Source: Pirellulales bacterium
GTDB taxonomy: Bacteria > Planctomycetota > Planctomycetia > Pirellulales > JADZDJ01
Length of the DNA stretch: 63,055 nucleotides
Assembly: GCA_020851115.1 (NCBI GenBank)
Contig: JADZDJ010000183.1
Coordinates: 1-63,055, forward strand
Reading direction: 5' to 3'
Of the stretch, positions 1-9,068 are shown in pieces. The first letter of the stretch is position 1, and each line of letters opens with the position of its first letter. The notes under the pieces were generated by a model, which saw nothing but the letters and a program-made list of their open reading frames with translations, did no database searches and was not told where the DNA came from. Made by a program: the position numbers and the translations under genes.

Positions 1-602
1 CAAAACACATCGAGCGTGGCATATTCGTTGCCAAGCCCCCAATCGGCTATGGCATACGAGAGATAGGTCGGCGGATACGTGAGTGCATACGTGCCCAAGC
101 TCGAAGTGGGCGAGCCGAGAAATTGATGCGGATTCCAGGTGGAAAACGTGCCATCGTGAAACATACTCCGACATCCGTGCAGCACGACGGGCAAAAACTG
201 CGATAGATTGTCGTCCTGGACAAAATAGTAGGGCTGCCGTAATTCCATGGCGGCCAATAATCCGGCGACGAAAACTAAGCCCACCAACAGCCAGCGTCGG
301 CAGCCAATACGCGACCAACCGTCGACTTCGGCAGTGTGAACGAATATCGTCGCCTGCGAGTTGTCTAAATGGACGCCCAGCAGGCCCTCGACGAATCGTT
401 GGACGAATTTCAATTGCCCGGCCAGCCACACCAGCGCCAACAGCACAGCAAAGATAACAAATCCCCAGGTCAGTTGCTTGCTGACTCCGCCTACTGGCGA
501 GGCTTTTACAGCTACAAACAATGCAGCGACCAGCCACAAGTCGCGCAAGTGGCGGAACGGTCGAGTGGTGAGCACTGTCGATGGCGAAGAAAGCGATTGC
601 AT
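1..602 (-). CDS. Partial multi-pass membrane protein, YfhO/GT-C-like (N-terminal part)
   Basis: The minus strand is open from an ATG at 600-602 to the window edge, so only about 200 N-terminal residues are visible. They include hydrophobic segments (one around WLVAALFVAV, one around WGFVIFAVLLALVWLAG, one around LLVGLVFVAGLLAA). A short loop follows with DDNLSQFLPVVLHG and then WNPHQFLGSP and YALTYPPTYLSY. The order 'acidic pair, QF.P, WNP..G.P, tyrosine/proline-rich' resembles the first extracytoplasmic loop of YfhO-type and other GT-C membrane glycosyltransferases. The frame stays open upstream of this ATG, so a start further out cannot be excluded. Function is inferred from this pattern only; the rest of the gene lies outside the window. 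Confidence 0.6.
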   Translation of the reverse strand, partial: MQSLSSPSTVLTTRPFRHLRDLWLVAALFVAVKASPVGGVSKQLTWGFVIFAVLLALVWLAGQLKFVQRFVEGLLGVHLDNSQATIFVHTAEVDGWSRIGCRRWLLVGLVFVAGLLAAMELRQPYYFVQDDNLSQFLPVVLHGCRSMFHDGTFSTWNPHQFLGSPTSSLGTYALTYPPTYLSYAIADWGLGNEYATLDVF

Positions 603-806
603 AGAAATATCGAGCCAAATGGCGAAATCGACGAGAGGGGCGATGAGGTTTGTACCGTCATTCAAGTCATCAGGGCAAGGGAATTTGGGTGGGTTGCCCT
701 CGTTTTGACCCCAGATGCTAGCACAACTGCCCTTGCTCGAATCGCGACATTTTGCGAGAGTTTTCGCCGCTTTTCGCGATATCGCTTCGAAGCGGGCCTT
801 GTTGTC

Positions 807-1046
807 ATGGAACGGCCAGTGTCGGAAGAAGTCGAAAGAACCGTCAGGCGAGGTTGGCTGTGGGCAGCCGTCGTTGGCATTGCGCTGACGATCTCAGGCT
901 GCAATCTGCCAAATTGGCGCGGAGGTAATTTCCGCGACGATTTGGCCAAATGGGGAGAAGAGGAGCATCGCCCCGGCACGCCTACGCCACTCTGGGGCGC
1001 TAGTGAGCAAGCGCGGCAAGTAGAGCGAAACCTGGGAGCGGATTAA
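807..1046 (+). CDS. Small predicted lipoprotein (79 aa)
   Basis: A longer open frame begins at 369, but its first part is antisense to the membrane-protein gene and has no protein-like character. The ATG at 807 gives a sensible product: a charged N-terminus, a hydrophobic stretch (WLWAAVVGIALTISGC) with a lipobox-like LTISGC, then a polar tail ending in ASEQARQVERNLGAD. The cysteine at about residue 31 would be the lipidated residue after signal peptidase II cleavage. It is divergent from the membrane-protein gene at 1-602. I do not recognise a family; the ERNLG-type ending recurs, in my recollection, in short planctomycete proteins. Role unknown, probably envelope-anchored. Confidence 0.55.
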   Translation: MERPVSEEVERTVRRGWLWAAVVGIALTISGCNLPNWRGGNFRDDLAKWGEEEHRPGTPTPLWGASEQARQVERNLGAD

Positions 1047-1107
1047 AACTGCGAGGCGAAACCTGCATTTGAGCATTGCGGGCAGTCGCGACACGCTGCG
1101 AGGCCAT

Positions 1108-2343
1108 TCAAAGAAGCGTTTCCAAATCGGAGTTATGCCCGTCAGAAAGCAGCGGAGAATCGCTCGCTGGCAGTCGCGGCTCTGGATTCAATGGATGAAT
1201 CTTGACTACACGATCACCGATCATCGCAGCGGTAAAACCGACCGGATCATCGCGCTCGCGACAGCGCTTGAGCATTGCTGAATAATCGCCCGCCATGCCG
1301 CACAGTTCGAACAATGTCGGCGCGAAACCCGTCGTGCTTTCGCTCGATGGAATGAGCTTTGCCAGAGCTTGGGCCGCTTCGGCGTAGCGCCTTAGTCGCA
1401 CCAACAGCACCACCCATGTTTCAGCAGGCATGGTACCGATTTCACCGACCGTTGCGGCTTCGGCCCGCTGGCGAAAATAATTAACCGCCTCTTCGACGTG
1501 CGAGCCAAGTTGTGCGGCAAAAAACAAGCGATGAGCTGGGTAGATGTCCACGAATGGCTCGTCGCCGCGGAAATGAAAATTGGCATGCAATCGGCAGCCA
1601 TACTCGGTTAGCTCGAGCGCCAGGCGCAACACTTCGGGCTCTTCGATGATTCGAGCCGCTCGTACCACCGATGCCAAATGGGTGGCATCAATGTGATAGC
1701 TGAATTCACCGAATAGCCAATCGCGACCTGCGATCATTTCACCAAGCATTGCAAAGTCCGCTGCCCGGTTCTCTTCAGTTTCAATATGGCGGCGGACATT
1801 TTCAGTTATTTCGCGGTGCAAATGCGTCACGAGGAGTGCCGCCGCCGGTTGCCGAACCGATAATGACCGTCCGGCCAAAACCGAATCGAAGGCCGTAATG
1901 GCGTTGCATGTGCCAAAACGGTCGAGGACCATGCGAAGTCCCAACTCCGGCGCGACACCTTCGTGCAGTAAAATTTCGATCAGCGGCTCGGCGTTTTCTT
2001 CGGTTGGTGTGATTTTTTCGAGAGCCGCCGCCACCGATTCATTCTCGCCAAGGGGCCGCAGGTACATCCAAGCTTCGCGCAATTGGCCTCGTTCCAAGAA
2101 CTTCCAGCCCACTTCGCGGCAGGCATCAAGATATGCCTGCTCAATTTTGCCGCGTAGCGGTTCTTGCAACTCGTCAAGCGAATTCCGCATCGCGACGGGC
2201 AACCGATGCTTGATGCGCGATTGCATGAGCCGAGCGTCGAATAGCTCGTGCCACCGTCCGTCGGCCTTTAGGCGATCGCACAGCAGAGCCAGGGCAAGTT
2301 CAACTCTGCCCGATTGAACCAGATGGTGAATATGGTCGTACAT
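1108..2343 (-). CDS. Hypothetical protein with helical-repeat character (411 aa)
   Basis: The frame could start at 2433, but the ATG at 2341-2343 (MYDHIHHLVQSGR) begins the first clear helix-rich part, and the region before it overlaps the divergent hemDE promoter. The product is soluble, with no signal peptide or membrane segment. It is built of short amphipathic helix pairs such as GRVELALALLCDRLKADGRW and RLRRYAEAAQALAKLIPS. These resemble TPR-like helical repeats, although no canonical repeat series can be aligned by eye. The last 30 residues are Pro/Ser-rich. It lies back to back with hemDE and may share its promoter region. No function is assigned. Confidence 0.6.
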   Translation of the reverse strand: MYDHIHHLVQSGRVELALALLCDRLKADGRWHELFDARLMQSRIKHRLPVAMRNSLDELQEPLRGKIEQAYLDACREVGWKFLERGQLREAWMYLRPLGENESVAAALEKITPTEENAEPLIEILLHEGVAPELGLRMVLDRFGTCNAITAFDSVLAGRSLSVRQPAAALLVTHLHREITENVRRHIETEENRAADFAMLGEMIAGRDWLFGEFSYHIDATHLASVVRAARIIEEPEVLRLALELTEYGCRLHANFHFRGDEPFVDIYPAHRLFFAAQLGSHVEEAVNYFRQRAEAATVGEIGTMPAETWVVLLVRLRRYAEAAQALAKLIPSSESTTGFAPTLFELCGMAGDYSAMLKRCRERDDPVGFTAAMIGDRVVKIHPLNPEPRLPASDSPLLSDGHNSDLETLL

Positions 2344-2478
2344 GCGAGATGTCGCCGCCGGTAAAACGCAGGTGAGAATCTGGCACTCACTATCGTACCG
2401 AGCGGGCCGTGCAAATTCCACGAGAAGCTGCACCGACGCCCTAGTTTCTCCGCCGCAAGTTTGGGTACGATCACAAAC

Positions 2479-4434
2479 ATGGACTCCGCATTAACCAATT
2501 CGGGCAGACTGCGCATTGCTGCCTTCGAGAATCGCCGCGCGGTCGAACTGTCATCGCTCATTGAACAATTCGGCGGAATTCCGCTCATCGCGGCCGCCAT
2601 GCGAGAGGCCGCGCCCGCCAAAAACCCTGAGGCCGTCGACTTTGCGAACCGCGTCATGACCGGCCAGGTTGACACGATCATTTTTACCACGGAAGGCGGC
2701 GTCCGGCGGTTAGTCGAGCAAGTCGAGCGTCACGTCGATCGGCAGCGATTTCTAATGGCGATCTCCGATGTCGTTACGATTTCGCGCGGCCCCAAGCCCG
2801 CGGCAGCACTGCGCCAATTTGGCATTCTTCCAACTTATATTACCGCTGAACCGCACACTTGGCGAGAAATCTTGCAGACGGTCGATCACTATGTCTCTCT
2901 GGCCAATCTAACCGTCGGATTGCAAGAGCACGGCGAACCGAACGCTAGTTTGCTCGCTGGATTGGAAGCACGCGGCGCAGCGGTGATCAACTTGAAGTTG
3001 TACCGTTGGGAATTGCCCAATGATACTGCGCCTCTGGAAGCAGTGCTGAGGCAAACAGCTCGTGGGGAAATCGACGTCATACTGTTCACTTCCGGCCAAC
3101 AAGCGACCAATATCCTGAACGTTGCCGAACGTCACAATTTCGCCGATCAACTGCGTCAAGGCATCCGTTCGGCTGTCGTTGGTTCCATCGGTCCCAGCAC
3201 CAGCGCGATGTTGCGGCAACTCGATTTATCCGTGGATGCACAGCCCGACCATGCCACGATGTCGGCGCTTGTCGAAACGGTTGCAACGCGCGCCGCCGGA
3301 TTGTTGGCGAAGAAGCGTTGGCTATCGAATGCAATTCCTGCCACGGCAAAATCCACAACGATTGCGGAAACGAAACTAGCCAGTGCGTTGGACGTCAGCG
3401 ATCCGGCCTATCAAAGCGCGTTCCTTAAAGCCTGCCGCAGCGAAGCCGTGCCGTACACGCCGATTTGGCTGATGCGTCAAGCCGGCAGATATATGCCCGA
3501 ATATCGGGCGGTTCGCGAAAAGGTCGGTTTTCTTGAACTTTGCAAGGATCCCGCCCTTTGCGCCGAGGTAATGATCACTGCAGTGAAGCGGTTGGGGGTC
3601 GATGCCGCGATCATCTTTTCCGATCTGCTGCCAATTCTGGAACCGATGGGCCTCGAGTTGGAATTCGCAGCGGGAGAAGGTCCGGTAATTCACAATCCCG
3701 TGCGCGAAGCGCGCGATGTCGATCGCGTGCTGGAACTGGAAAGTGTCGAATCTCTCAGTTTTGCAATGGAAGCGGTGCGTCTCACTCGCGAAGGTTTGCC
3801 GCGCGGCCTGCCGGTGATCGGCTTTGCCGGCGCCCCGTTCACATTGGCAAGCTATGTGATCGAAGGTGGAGCGAGCAGAAACTTCTTGCATACGAAAACG
3901 CTGATGTACCGCGACAGCGGCGCATGGACCGTGCTGATGAGCCGTTTGTCCCGCGCCATTACGCGGTATCTCAACGCTCAAATTGCCGCCGGCGCCCATT
4001 GCGTGCAACTATTCGATAGCTGGGTCGGCTGCCTCAGCCCCGACGATTACCGCCGCTTCGTCCTGCCGCACGTAAAGTGCATCATCGAGGGCCTCATTCC
4101 AGGCATTCCGGTCATCAATTTCGCTACTGGCAATCCTGCGCTTATCCCACTGCAAACCGAAGCCGGCGGCAGCGTGGTCGGCATCGATTGGCGAATTCGC
4201 CTCGATGATGCCTGGCGAGCGGTCGGCCACGACCGCGCCATTCAGGGAAATTTGGAACCTGCCGTGCTGTTTGCTGACCGAAATGAGCTACGCCGGCGGG
4301 CCAAGGAAATCCTGGACCAAGCCGCCAGCCGCCCTGGACACATCTTCAACCTCGGCCACGGCATCTTGCCGCAAACGCCAGTCGATCACGCGGTAGCCCT
4401 GGTCGACGCCGTGCATGAACTGAGCGCGAAGTAG
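2479..4434 (+). CDS. hemDE: Fused uroporphyrinogen-III synthase / uroporphyrinogen decarboxylase
   Basis: One uninterrupted frame carries two successive enzymes of heme synthesis. Residues about 8-275 form a HemD-like Rossmann pair (RIAAFENRRAVELSSLIEQF, then DVILFTSGQQATNIL and SAVVGSIGPSTSAMLRQL), which closes hydroxymethylbilane to uroporphyrinogen III. After a linker, residues about 300-650 are a full HemE. Its hallmarks are PIWLMRQAGRYMPEYR (from about residue 326), FSDLLPILEPMG with the catalytic aspartate, GFAGAPFTLASYVIEGG, CVQLFDSWVG and FNLGHGILPQTP. HemE decarboxylates uroporphyrinogen III to coproporphyrinogen III, so the fusion joins consecutive steps. A TTG at 2461 is an alternative start; the ATG at 2479 is preferred. 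Both domains look intact. The gene is divergent from the hypothetical protein before it and convergent with the DUF1559 gene after it. Confidence 0.93.
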   Translation: MDSALTNSGRLRIAAFENRRAVELSSLIEQFGGIPLIAAAMREAAPAKNPEAVDFANRVMTGQVDTIIFTTEGGVRRLVEQVERHVDRQRFLMAISDVVTISRGPKPAAALRQFGILPTYITAEPHTWREILQTVDHYVSLANLTVGLQEHGEPNASLLAGLEARGAAVINLKLYRWELPNDTAPLEAVLRQTARGEIDVILFTSGQQATNILNVAERHNFADQLRQGIRSAVVGSIGPSTSAMLRQLDLSVDAQPDHATMSALVETVATRAAGLLAKKRWLSNAIPATAKSTTIAETKLASALDVSDPAYQSAFLKACRSEAVPYTPIWLMRQAGRYMPEYRAVREKVGFLELCKDPALCAEVMITAVKRLGVDAAIIFSDLLPILEPMGLELEFAAGEGPVIHNPVREARDVDRVLELESVESLSFAMEAVRLTREGLPRGLPVIGFAGAPFTLASYVIEGGASRNFLHTKTLMYRDSGAWTVLMSRLSRAITRYLNAQIAAGAHCVQLFDSWVGCLSPDDYRRFVLPHVKCIIEGLIPGIPVINFATGNPALIPLQTEAGGSVVGIDWRIRLDDAWRAVGHDRAIQGNLEPAVLFADRNELRRRAKEILDQAASRPGHIFNLGHGILPQTPVDHAVALVDAVHELSAK

Positions 4435-4464
4435 CCCAGTGATACAGAATTGTGCCCGTGAGTT

Positions 4465-5529
4465 TCATTGCAAATCCGACAAACTCGATTCGCCGCCTGA
4501 CCGGGTGGCGATCTCCTTCCAAATCACGCCGTTCACGCCATCGGGAATGAAATGGACCGCCCCGTCGGCCAACAACGCGTTGACTCCGCCATTGTGATAA
4601 CTTCGAGCGGCTCGCCAGCCATAAGCGGCATACAGCTCAGTAATCGGCGCAGTAACCAGCGCGGCCATGCAGTCGAACTCGGGCGCGTTTGGCGTCCCGT
4701 GGTGATTATAAAGCGCGCAGCGATACTCCCCGCTCACCCACGCGAAACCGGCAGGATCCTGATAGTTCCAAGAAGTGCTCACGGCATTGCACGAATTTTC
4801 GGTCAGCGGCACTGATTGCGAGAAGGCGTACGCAGTTTTGGGAGCTACTTGCGAGCGCTGACGGATGCCTGCAATGACTTCGCCCAGCGTGCCTTCCGAA
4901 AATGCAATCGTCTTACTAGCACCATCCGTGATGTCGGCAAGACTCGTTCGCGAATTCACATAAAATAGGCCGTCCGTTTCGAAGGGTGTTCCGCCGCCAA
5001 TGCCAGTGCCGGAACATGCCGCGTAATTTGTCGGTCCAAAGCTGTCGCGGAGCCGCGTTTCTTTGTCGCTCGGACAAAGAAATTCTGGTAACAGTAGCTT
5101 CACGACGGCTTGATTCTGACTCGATTGAAATAAGTTGCCTGTAATCGAGTAAAGCGGAAGATTAAAGTCTAGGCCATGGTGAGCTGCCGATTGTTCCAGG
5201 TACGGCGTCAGATGAGCCAGCGCCGACCAGCGGAAAAAATTATGCGGTGTAAACGGCAATAGATTGTACGGCTTCGAATCGGCACCAACGGGAAATTTCT
5301 TCTTGACGGCTACGTGATTGTGCAGCGCCATGCCGATTTGCCGCAAATTGTTGGCACACTTGGTTCGGCGCGCCGATTCGCGCGCGGCTTGGATCGCAGG
5401 CAGCAACAACGCGATCAGCAGCCCGATGATTGCAATGACGATCAACAACTCAACGAGCGTGAAGCCCCGGCGAAGTAATAAACTCGCGGGCGTGCGATGG
5501 AGCTTGAAATGACGATCGATACACCGCAT
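4465..5529 (-). CDS. DUF1559 pseudopilin-like protein
   Basis: The N-terminus has a prepilin-type cleavage and methylation site: after RRG comes [20 protein letters not shown] and then [12 protein letters not shown]. The body (about residues 55-330) is of the DUF1559 type that is greatly expanded in planctomycetes, and near the C-terminus it shows the characteristic [16 protein letters not shown] (an H-X9-DG motif). Length (354 aa) is typical. A prepilin peptidase would be expected to process it, and it is presumably exported by a type II secretion or pilus-like system; its actual role is unknown. It follows, in the same orientation, the propeller/dockerin/PEP-CTERM gene about 85 nt upstream and is convergent with hemDE. 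Confidence 0.9.
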   Translation of the reverse strand: MRCIDRHFKLHRTPASLLLRRGFTLVELLIVIAIIGLLIALLLPAIQAARESARRTKCANNLRQIGMALHNHVAVKKKFPVGADSKPYNLLPFTPHNFFRWSALAHLTPYLEQSAAHHGLDFNLPLYSITGNLFQSSQNQAVVKLLLPEFLCPSDKETRLRDSFGPTNYAACSGTGIGGGTPFETDGLFYVNSRTSLADITDGASKTIAFSEGTLGEVIAGIRQRSQVAPKTAYAFSQSVPLTENSCNAVSTSWNYQDPAGFAWVSGEYRCALYNHHGTPNAPEFDCMAALVTAPITELYAAYGWRAARSYHNGGVNALLADGAVHFIPDGVNGVIWKEIATRSGGESSLSDLQ

Positions 5530-5613
5530 GTTGAGATGATCAGGGATGGCAGTTTTACGTGGATCCTGTTGAAAAAAATCGTTCGTCGAAAGAAGACTTC
5601 CTCGTCACTTGCG

Positions 5614-6915
5614 CTACTGCTTACGTTGCAATCGACGTACGGCCCAAGCCGCCAGGTAGCAGGCAGACAGCAGCCAAGTCGCGGGTTCTGGCACGAGTGA
5701 TGAGACTGAGCCGGGTTGCGTTTGCGGAAAATGCGTTTGCCAAACCACAAAGTCCGCGCCGTCAACGTCGCCGTCTCCATCTGCATCTCCGTCGGCTAGA
5801 ATTTTTCCGCTATCGGCAGGAAAATTCGTTTGCCAAACCACAAAGTCGACTCCATTCACATCCCCATCACCGTCAAAATCTCCAGGTGTCGGCGTTTCTC
5901 GTAGCAGCAAGCTGGTCGCTTGAAACCCAACATTTGGATCTTGGTTGAGTGCGTCTCCGCCCCAGACCAGAGTTCCGGTATATACGCCGCTAGTGAGATC
6001 AAATTTCTGCACGCTTCCCGGGAAAAGGAAGCTCCCATAAATCGGGTCTGCGGCATTATTATTCCCCATCGTAGCAACGAGCAAACTATTTCCATCGATT
6101 AGGAAGCCCGCCGGGTATGCCGTCGGCGGGTTCGCCATGTTAGGAGGATTTTGTGCGCTGAGGATTCCTGTCACCATGCCGGCGGTAGTCAGCCGAATAA
6201 CTTCCTGGCCAAACAAACTTGCGCTGTACAGGTTTCCGTTGCCGTCGATCGTCAGACCAAACATGCCGGCGACAATTGGTTCGCTGGGATCGAAATCGTT
6301 ATCTCCTGCGATCAATACCTGCGGCGGACCAGTGAAATCTGGCCCGGCAAACTTCAGCACCGCCCCGCTTTCGCCTGGTCCGAAACCTGTTTCGCTGAAA
6401 CTATTCACATACAAGTCGCCTCCTGCAAGCACCATTCCTGTGCGCCCGCCTGCCGGCCCGCCGTCGATCGTTCCGATCTCGTTTCCTGCGCTATTGAAAA
6501 TTTTTACAATCGTTGCATCTGAATTCCCTAAGTTACTGACAAACAGCCGATCGTTGGAGGCGTCGAACCACAGGCCTGTTGGGCCAGGTAGTGAATCTAA
6601 AAACACCGGGCTGCCCGGCGAGTTTCCTTTGGGGGCACCGCTCACGGCATTGTATCGCAGCACTTTTCCTGTGGATTGGCTCGCGACAAATAGATCGCCC
6701 CCGAAGCCAATGGTCATCGAAGAGGGAGTATACAAATTGGTTGGATCCTGACCGACCACTACCCGCTGAAAAATGCCTGTCACAGCGTCGAACGCCATGA
6801 TCCGGCTCGTCGCTCGATCGCTGACCAGCAACTCATTCGACGAGCATGTTGAAAACGGAGTCAATGCGATTGCAGCGCAGAGGACAAGTACACTATTCAA
6901 GCAACACGTTCTCAT
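5614..6915 (-). CDS. Secreted beta-propeller protein with dockerin-like repeats and PEP-CTERM tail
   Basis: The start is placed at the ATG at 6913-6915 because it is directly followed by a signal peptide (MRTCCLNSVLVLCAAIAL). Repeated blocks of the kind LLVSDRATSRIMAFDAVTG, GPTGLWFDASNDRLFVSNLG and GLTIDGNGNLYSASLF point to an NHL-like or SMP-30-like six-bladed propeller over about residues 25-340. Two Asp-rich calcium loops follow (GDFDGDGDVNGVDFVVWQ and DADGDGDVDGADFVVWQ), a dockerin type I-like pair as found in planctomycete surface proteins. The C-terminus is a PEP-CTERM sorting signal: VPEPATW, a hydrophobic helix, then RRLQRKQ. An exosortase elsewhere in the genome would be expected to process it. 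Substrate or partner unknown. Confidence 0.85.
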   Translation of the reverse strand: MRTCCLNSVLVLCAAIALTPFSTCSSNELLVSDRATSRIMAFDAVTGIFQRVVVGQDPTNLYTPSSMTIGFGGDLFVASQSTGKVLRYNAVSGAPKGNSPGSPVFLDSLPGPTGLWFDASNDRLFVSNLGNSDATIVKIFNSAGNEIGTIDGGPAGGRTGMVLAGGDLYVNSFSETGFGPGESGAVLKFAGPDFTGPPQVLIAGDNDFDPSEPIVAGMFGLTIDGNGNLYSASLFGQEVIRLTTAGMVTGILSAQNPPNMANPPTAYPAGFLIDGNSLLVATMGNNNAADPIYGSFLFPGSVQKFDLTSGVYTGTLVWGGDALNQDPNVGFQATSLLLRETPTPGDFDGDGDVNGVDFVVWQTNFPADSGKILADGDADGDGDVDGADFVVWQTHFPQTQPGSVSSLVPEPATWLLSACYLAAWAVRRLQRKQ

Positions 6916-7201
6916 GGTTGAGGCTCTCATAGGGGTGACGAATCCAGGGTGCGGCTCAAGCGAATCATCCACGAATTCGGCGAAATTTATCGAGACACTT
7001 CGCGTACAGGCGGGACCATCGGGCGGGATACTACCATGGATCGTAGGCGGCTAACGCTGAATCACAGTGATACCCTAACAGGTAGGGCTTTTCGACGCAA
7101 TCCTCCGAGCGGCTGCTCCCTTGGAGCGACCTATTTGCCCAGTGAAGCGGCTACCAGCTATCATGGAGTTGTATTCGCCATTTCGTTCCGCGAGATTTGC
7201 C

Positions 7202-8113
7202 ATGAAATACGATGTTTCCCTCGACCGCCGGGCATTCCTGCAATCGGCCACGGCCGTCGCAATTTCGATGAGCGCTGTCCCGCTGTGCGCGGCCGAAGCT
7301 GTTGCGAACGGCAAGGTGATTGGCAAGCCCAAACTCCGCAAAGCGGTCAAGTACTCCATGATCCAGGAAGGCCACTCACCACAGGCGAAGCTCGACCTTG
7401 CCAAGTCGCTGGGCTTTGAAGGCGTGGAGATCGACGCGCCGAATCATTTGGACCGCGACGAGGTAAGAAAGGCCAGCGAAGAATCTGGCGTTCACATTCA
7501 CGGTACAATCACTGCTGGACAGTGGAAGACTCGGCTGTCGGATCCCGATCCTGCAGTGCGCGCAGTCGGCGCGAAATCGCTGCTGGCGGCAATCGAAGAC
7601 GCCGGCTTCTACGGGGCTGATACCGTGCTGCTCGTCCCCGGCCAAGTCACCAACAAAGACACCGAAAACTTTGATCAGGTGTGGGAGCGATCGCAGGCGG
7701 AAGTGCGCAAAGCCATTCCAGCCGCTGAAAAAGCGAATGTGAAAATCTGCATCGAAACGGTGTGGAACGATTTCATCACTAAGCCACAGCAATTGATCGA
7801 TTATGTCGATCAATTGAACTCGCCGCACATCGCAGCCTATTTCGATATCAGCAACATGATCAAGTATGGACTGCCGCCAGCCGAGTGGATTCGAAAGCTT
7901 GGCAAGCGGATCGCGAAATTCGATTTCAAGGGATACAGCAAGACGAAGAAATGGGTGGCCATCGGCGAAGGCGACGAAGATTGGCCGGAAGTGCTCAAGG
8001 CTCTCGCCGAAATCGGCTACGATGGCTGGGCGACGTCCGAAGTCGACGGCGGTGGAAAGAAAGAATTGGAAGAAATTTCAAAGCGGATGGATCGAGTGTT
8101 GGGATTGGGATGA
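7202..8113 (+). CDS. Tat-exported sugar phosphate isomerase/epimerase-like TIM-barrel protein
   Basis: The frame opens at 7121, but the ATG at 7202 is followed at once by a twin-arginine leader (SLDRRAFLQSATAVAIS) ending in an AEA-type cleavage region, so it is taken as the start (303 aa). The mature part is an AP-endonuclease-2 type TIM barrel: FEGVEIDAPN, GADTVLLVPGQV, NVKICIETVWNDF, IAAYFDISNMIKYG and FDFKGYSKTKKW. The Glu in the IETVW strand, the Asp in YFDISN and the final GWATSEVDGG correspond to usual metal-binding positions. The family includes xylose isomerase-like and hydroxypyruvate isomerase-like enzymes. The substrate is not predictable. Export by Tat fits a cofactor- or metal-loaded enzyme. 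Confidence 0.85.
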   Translation: MKYDVSLDRRAFLQSATAVAISMSAVPLCAAEAVANGKVIGKPKLRKAVKYSMIQEGHSPQAKLDLAKSLGFEGVEIDAPNHLDRDEVRKASEESGVHIHGTITAGQWKTRLSDPDPAVRAVGAKSLLAAIEDAGFYGADTVLLVPGQVTNKDTENFDQVWERSQAEVRKAIPAAEKANVKICIETVWNDFITKPQQLIDYVDQLNSPHIAAYFDISNMIKYGLPPAEWIRKLGKRIAKFDFKGYSKTKKWVAIGEGDEDWPEVLKALAEIGYDGWATSEVDGGGKKELEEISKRMDRVLGLG

Positions 8114-8183
8114 ACGGTCGAGGGGCTGGGCAAGTTCGCTTCGTCTGCGATTCACCATTTCGGTTTGCCGCTCCAACCACGCA

Positions 8184-8609
8184 ATGAAACGCGCCGCCGG
8201 CCTATTAATCTATCGATGTGTTCAGCAGCAGCTCGAAGTGCTGCTTGTCCATCCCTCGGGCAATTACAACCGCCATGCGCCTTGGAGCCTTCCCAAAGGG
8301 CTCCTAGACGAAGGGGAATCGCTGATCGACGCGGCTATTCGCGAGACGCACGAAGAAGCCGGAGTCAACGGCGTCACGGCCGAGCAACTTACGCCGCTCG
8401 GTCACGTCGACTATACACGCAGCAACAAGCGCGTTTATGCTTTTGCCGTTGTGTCACCCACCGATGCAGCCCCACATCCAAATTGCTGGGAGATCGAAAA
8501 GGTCGAGTTCGTACCTGTGGAGGTTGCCCGCCAGCGGCTGCATCGCGATCAGCGACCATTCCTAGACCGTCTAATTGAACTGCTTGGGGGGTCGAACCGT
8601 GAAGCGTAA
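8184..8609 (+). CDS. NUDIX hydrolase (141 aa)
   Basis: The open frame reaches back into the previous gene, but the ATG at 8184 gives a standard NUDIX start (MKRAAGLLIYR). The NUDIX box is complete: G39, E45, R53-E54, E57-E58, G60-V61 (GX5EX7REXXEEXGV). HAPWSLPKG just before it and DYTRSNKRVYAFAV after it resemble bis(5'-nucleosyl)-tetraphosphatase-like or diadenosine hexaphosphate hydrolase-like members. The protein should hydrolyse a nucleoside diphosphate linked to another moiety, and the exact substrate is open. It is 70 nt downstream of the TIM-barrel gene on the same strand. The last codons overlap a possible small ORF at 8599. Confidence 0.88.
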   Translation: MKRAAGLLIYRCVQQQLEVLLVHPSGNYNRHAPWSLPKGLLDEGESLIDAAIRETHEEAGVNGVTAEQLTPLGHVDYTRSNKRVYAFAVVSPTDAAPHPNCWEIEKVEFVPVEVARQRLHRDQRPFLDRLIELLGGSNREA

Positions 8610-8709
8610 AAAAACTCATCTCGGCAAAAGCAGCTCTCTCAACTTGGAGAAGGCGCTAGCCCAAGGTAAAGAGTTTCGACGTTCGGCAAAGGACTTCGAT
8701 GCGATTTGA
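8599..8709 (+). CDS. Possible 36-aa basic peptide, overlapping the NUDIX gene end
   Basis: A GTG at 8599 opens a 36-codon frame that overlaps the last codons of the NUDIX gene in another frame. It starts MKRKKTHLGKSSSLNLEKAL and ends SAKDFDAI before a TGA. The charge pattern and helix-like middle look protein-like, and the overlap could allow coupled translation. It may instead be the 5' end of a gene whose remainder was lost when the adjacent IS-derived debris arrived. No family recognised. Confidence 0.25.
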   Translation: MKRKKTHLGKSSSLNLEKALAQGKEFRRSAKDFDAI

Positions 8710-8723
8710 GGGGGATTATTTCA

Positions 8724-9068
8724 CTACATTTGAATGATGTTATCGAGGCGGCGGAGACGTCGGGGCGGGGTGAGACCGAGGCGGAGAAGGATCGCGGCTT
8801 GGGCCTCATCGGGTTCGGTGGCGCAGCGCAAGGTAGTTTGTCGTTCGGGGCCGCCATGCGGCGAGCGGGCGCGTAGCACGAGATCGCCGCTCTAAAGTTT
8901 CGCCAACTCTTCGATCACGGTGCGTGGCGCATTCAGCTCGACTTCCAGCCGTGCGGTGAACTTCTCATGCATCGCCAGTTCCTTGGCCCGGCGGTCGGCG
9001 CTGCGGGCCAGGATGAGCGTCCCGTCGCCGCTGGGGCTAAGCGATCCTTCACCTGCGAGGATCCATCG
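8724..9068 (-). pseudogene. Remnant of an IS1634/IS4-superfamily transposase
   Basis: One minus-strand frame reads GDGTLILARSADRRAKELAM and on through HEKFTARLEVELN, then hits TAG at 8892-8894. It continues in the same frame with TTLRCATEPDEAQAAILLRL and GLTPPRRLRRLDNIIQM, then a TAG. The first block resembles the mid-protein 'L.RS..RRAKE.AM' segment of IS1634-like DDE transposases. The second resembles their extreme C-terminus (LRC..EPD..Q..LL.RLGL..PKRLR). The usual stretch between these blocks is missing, so the gene carries an internal deletion and a nonsense codon and lacks its N-terminal half. No terminal inverted repeats were found. The assignment is from memory of the family. Confidence 0.55.

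Noticed and set aside
369-806. Long plus-strand frame upstream of the small lipoprotein
   Set aside because: It overlaps the membrane-protein gene in antisense and has the composition of a shadow frame; only the part from ATG 807 is convincing.
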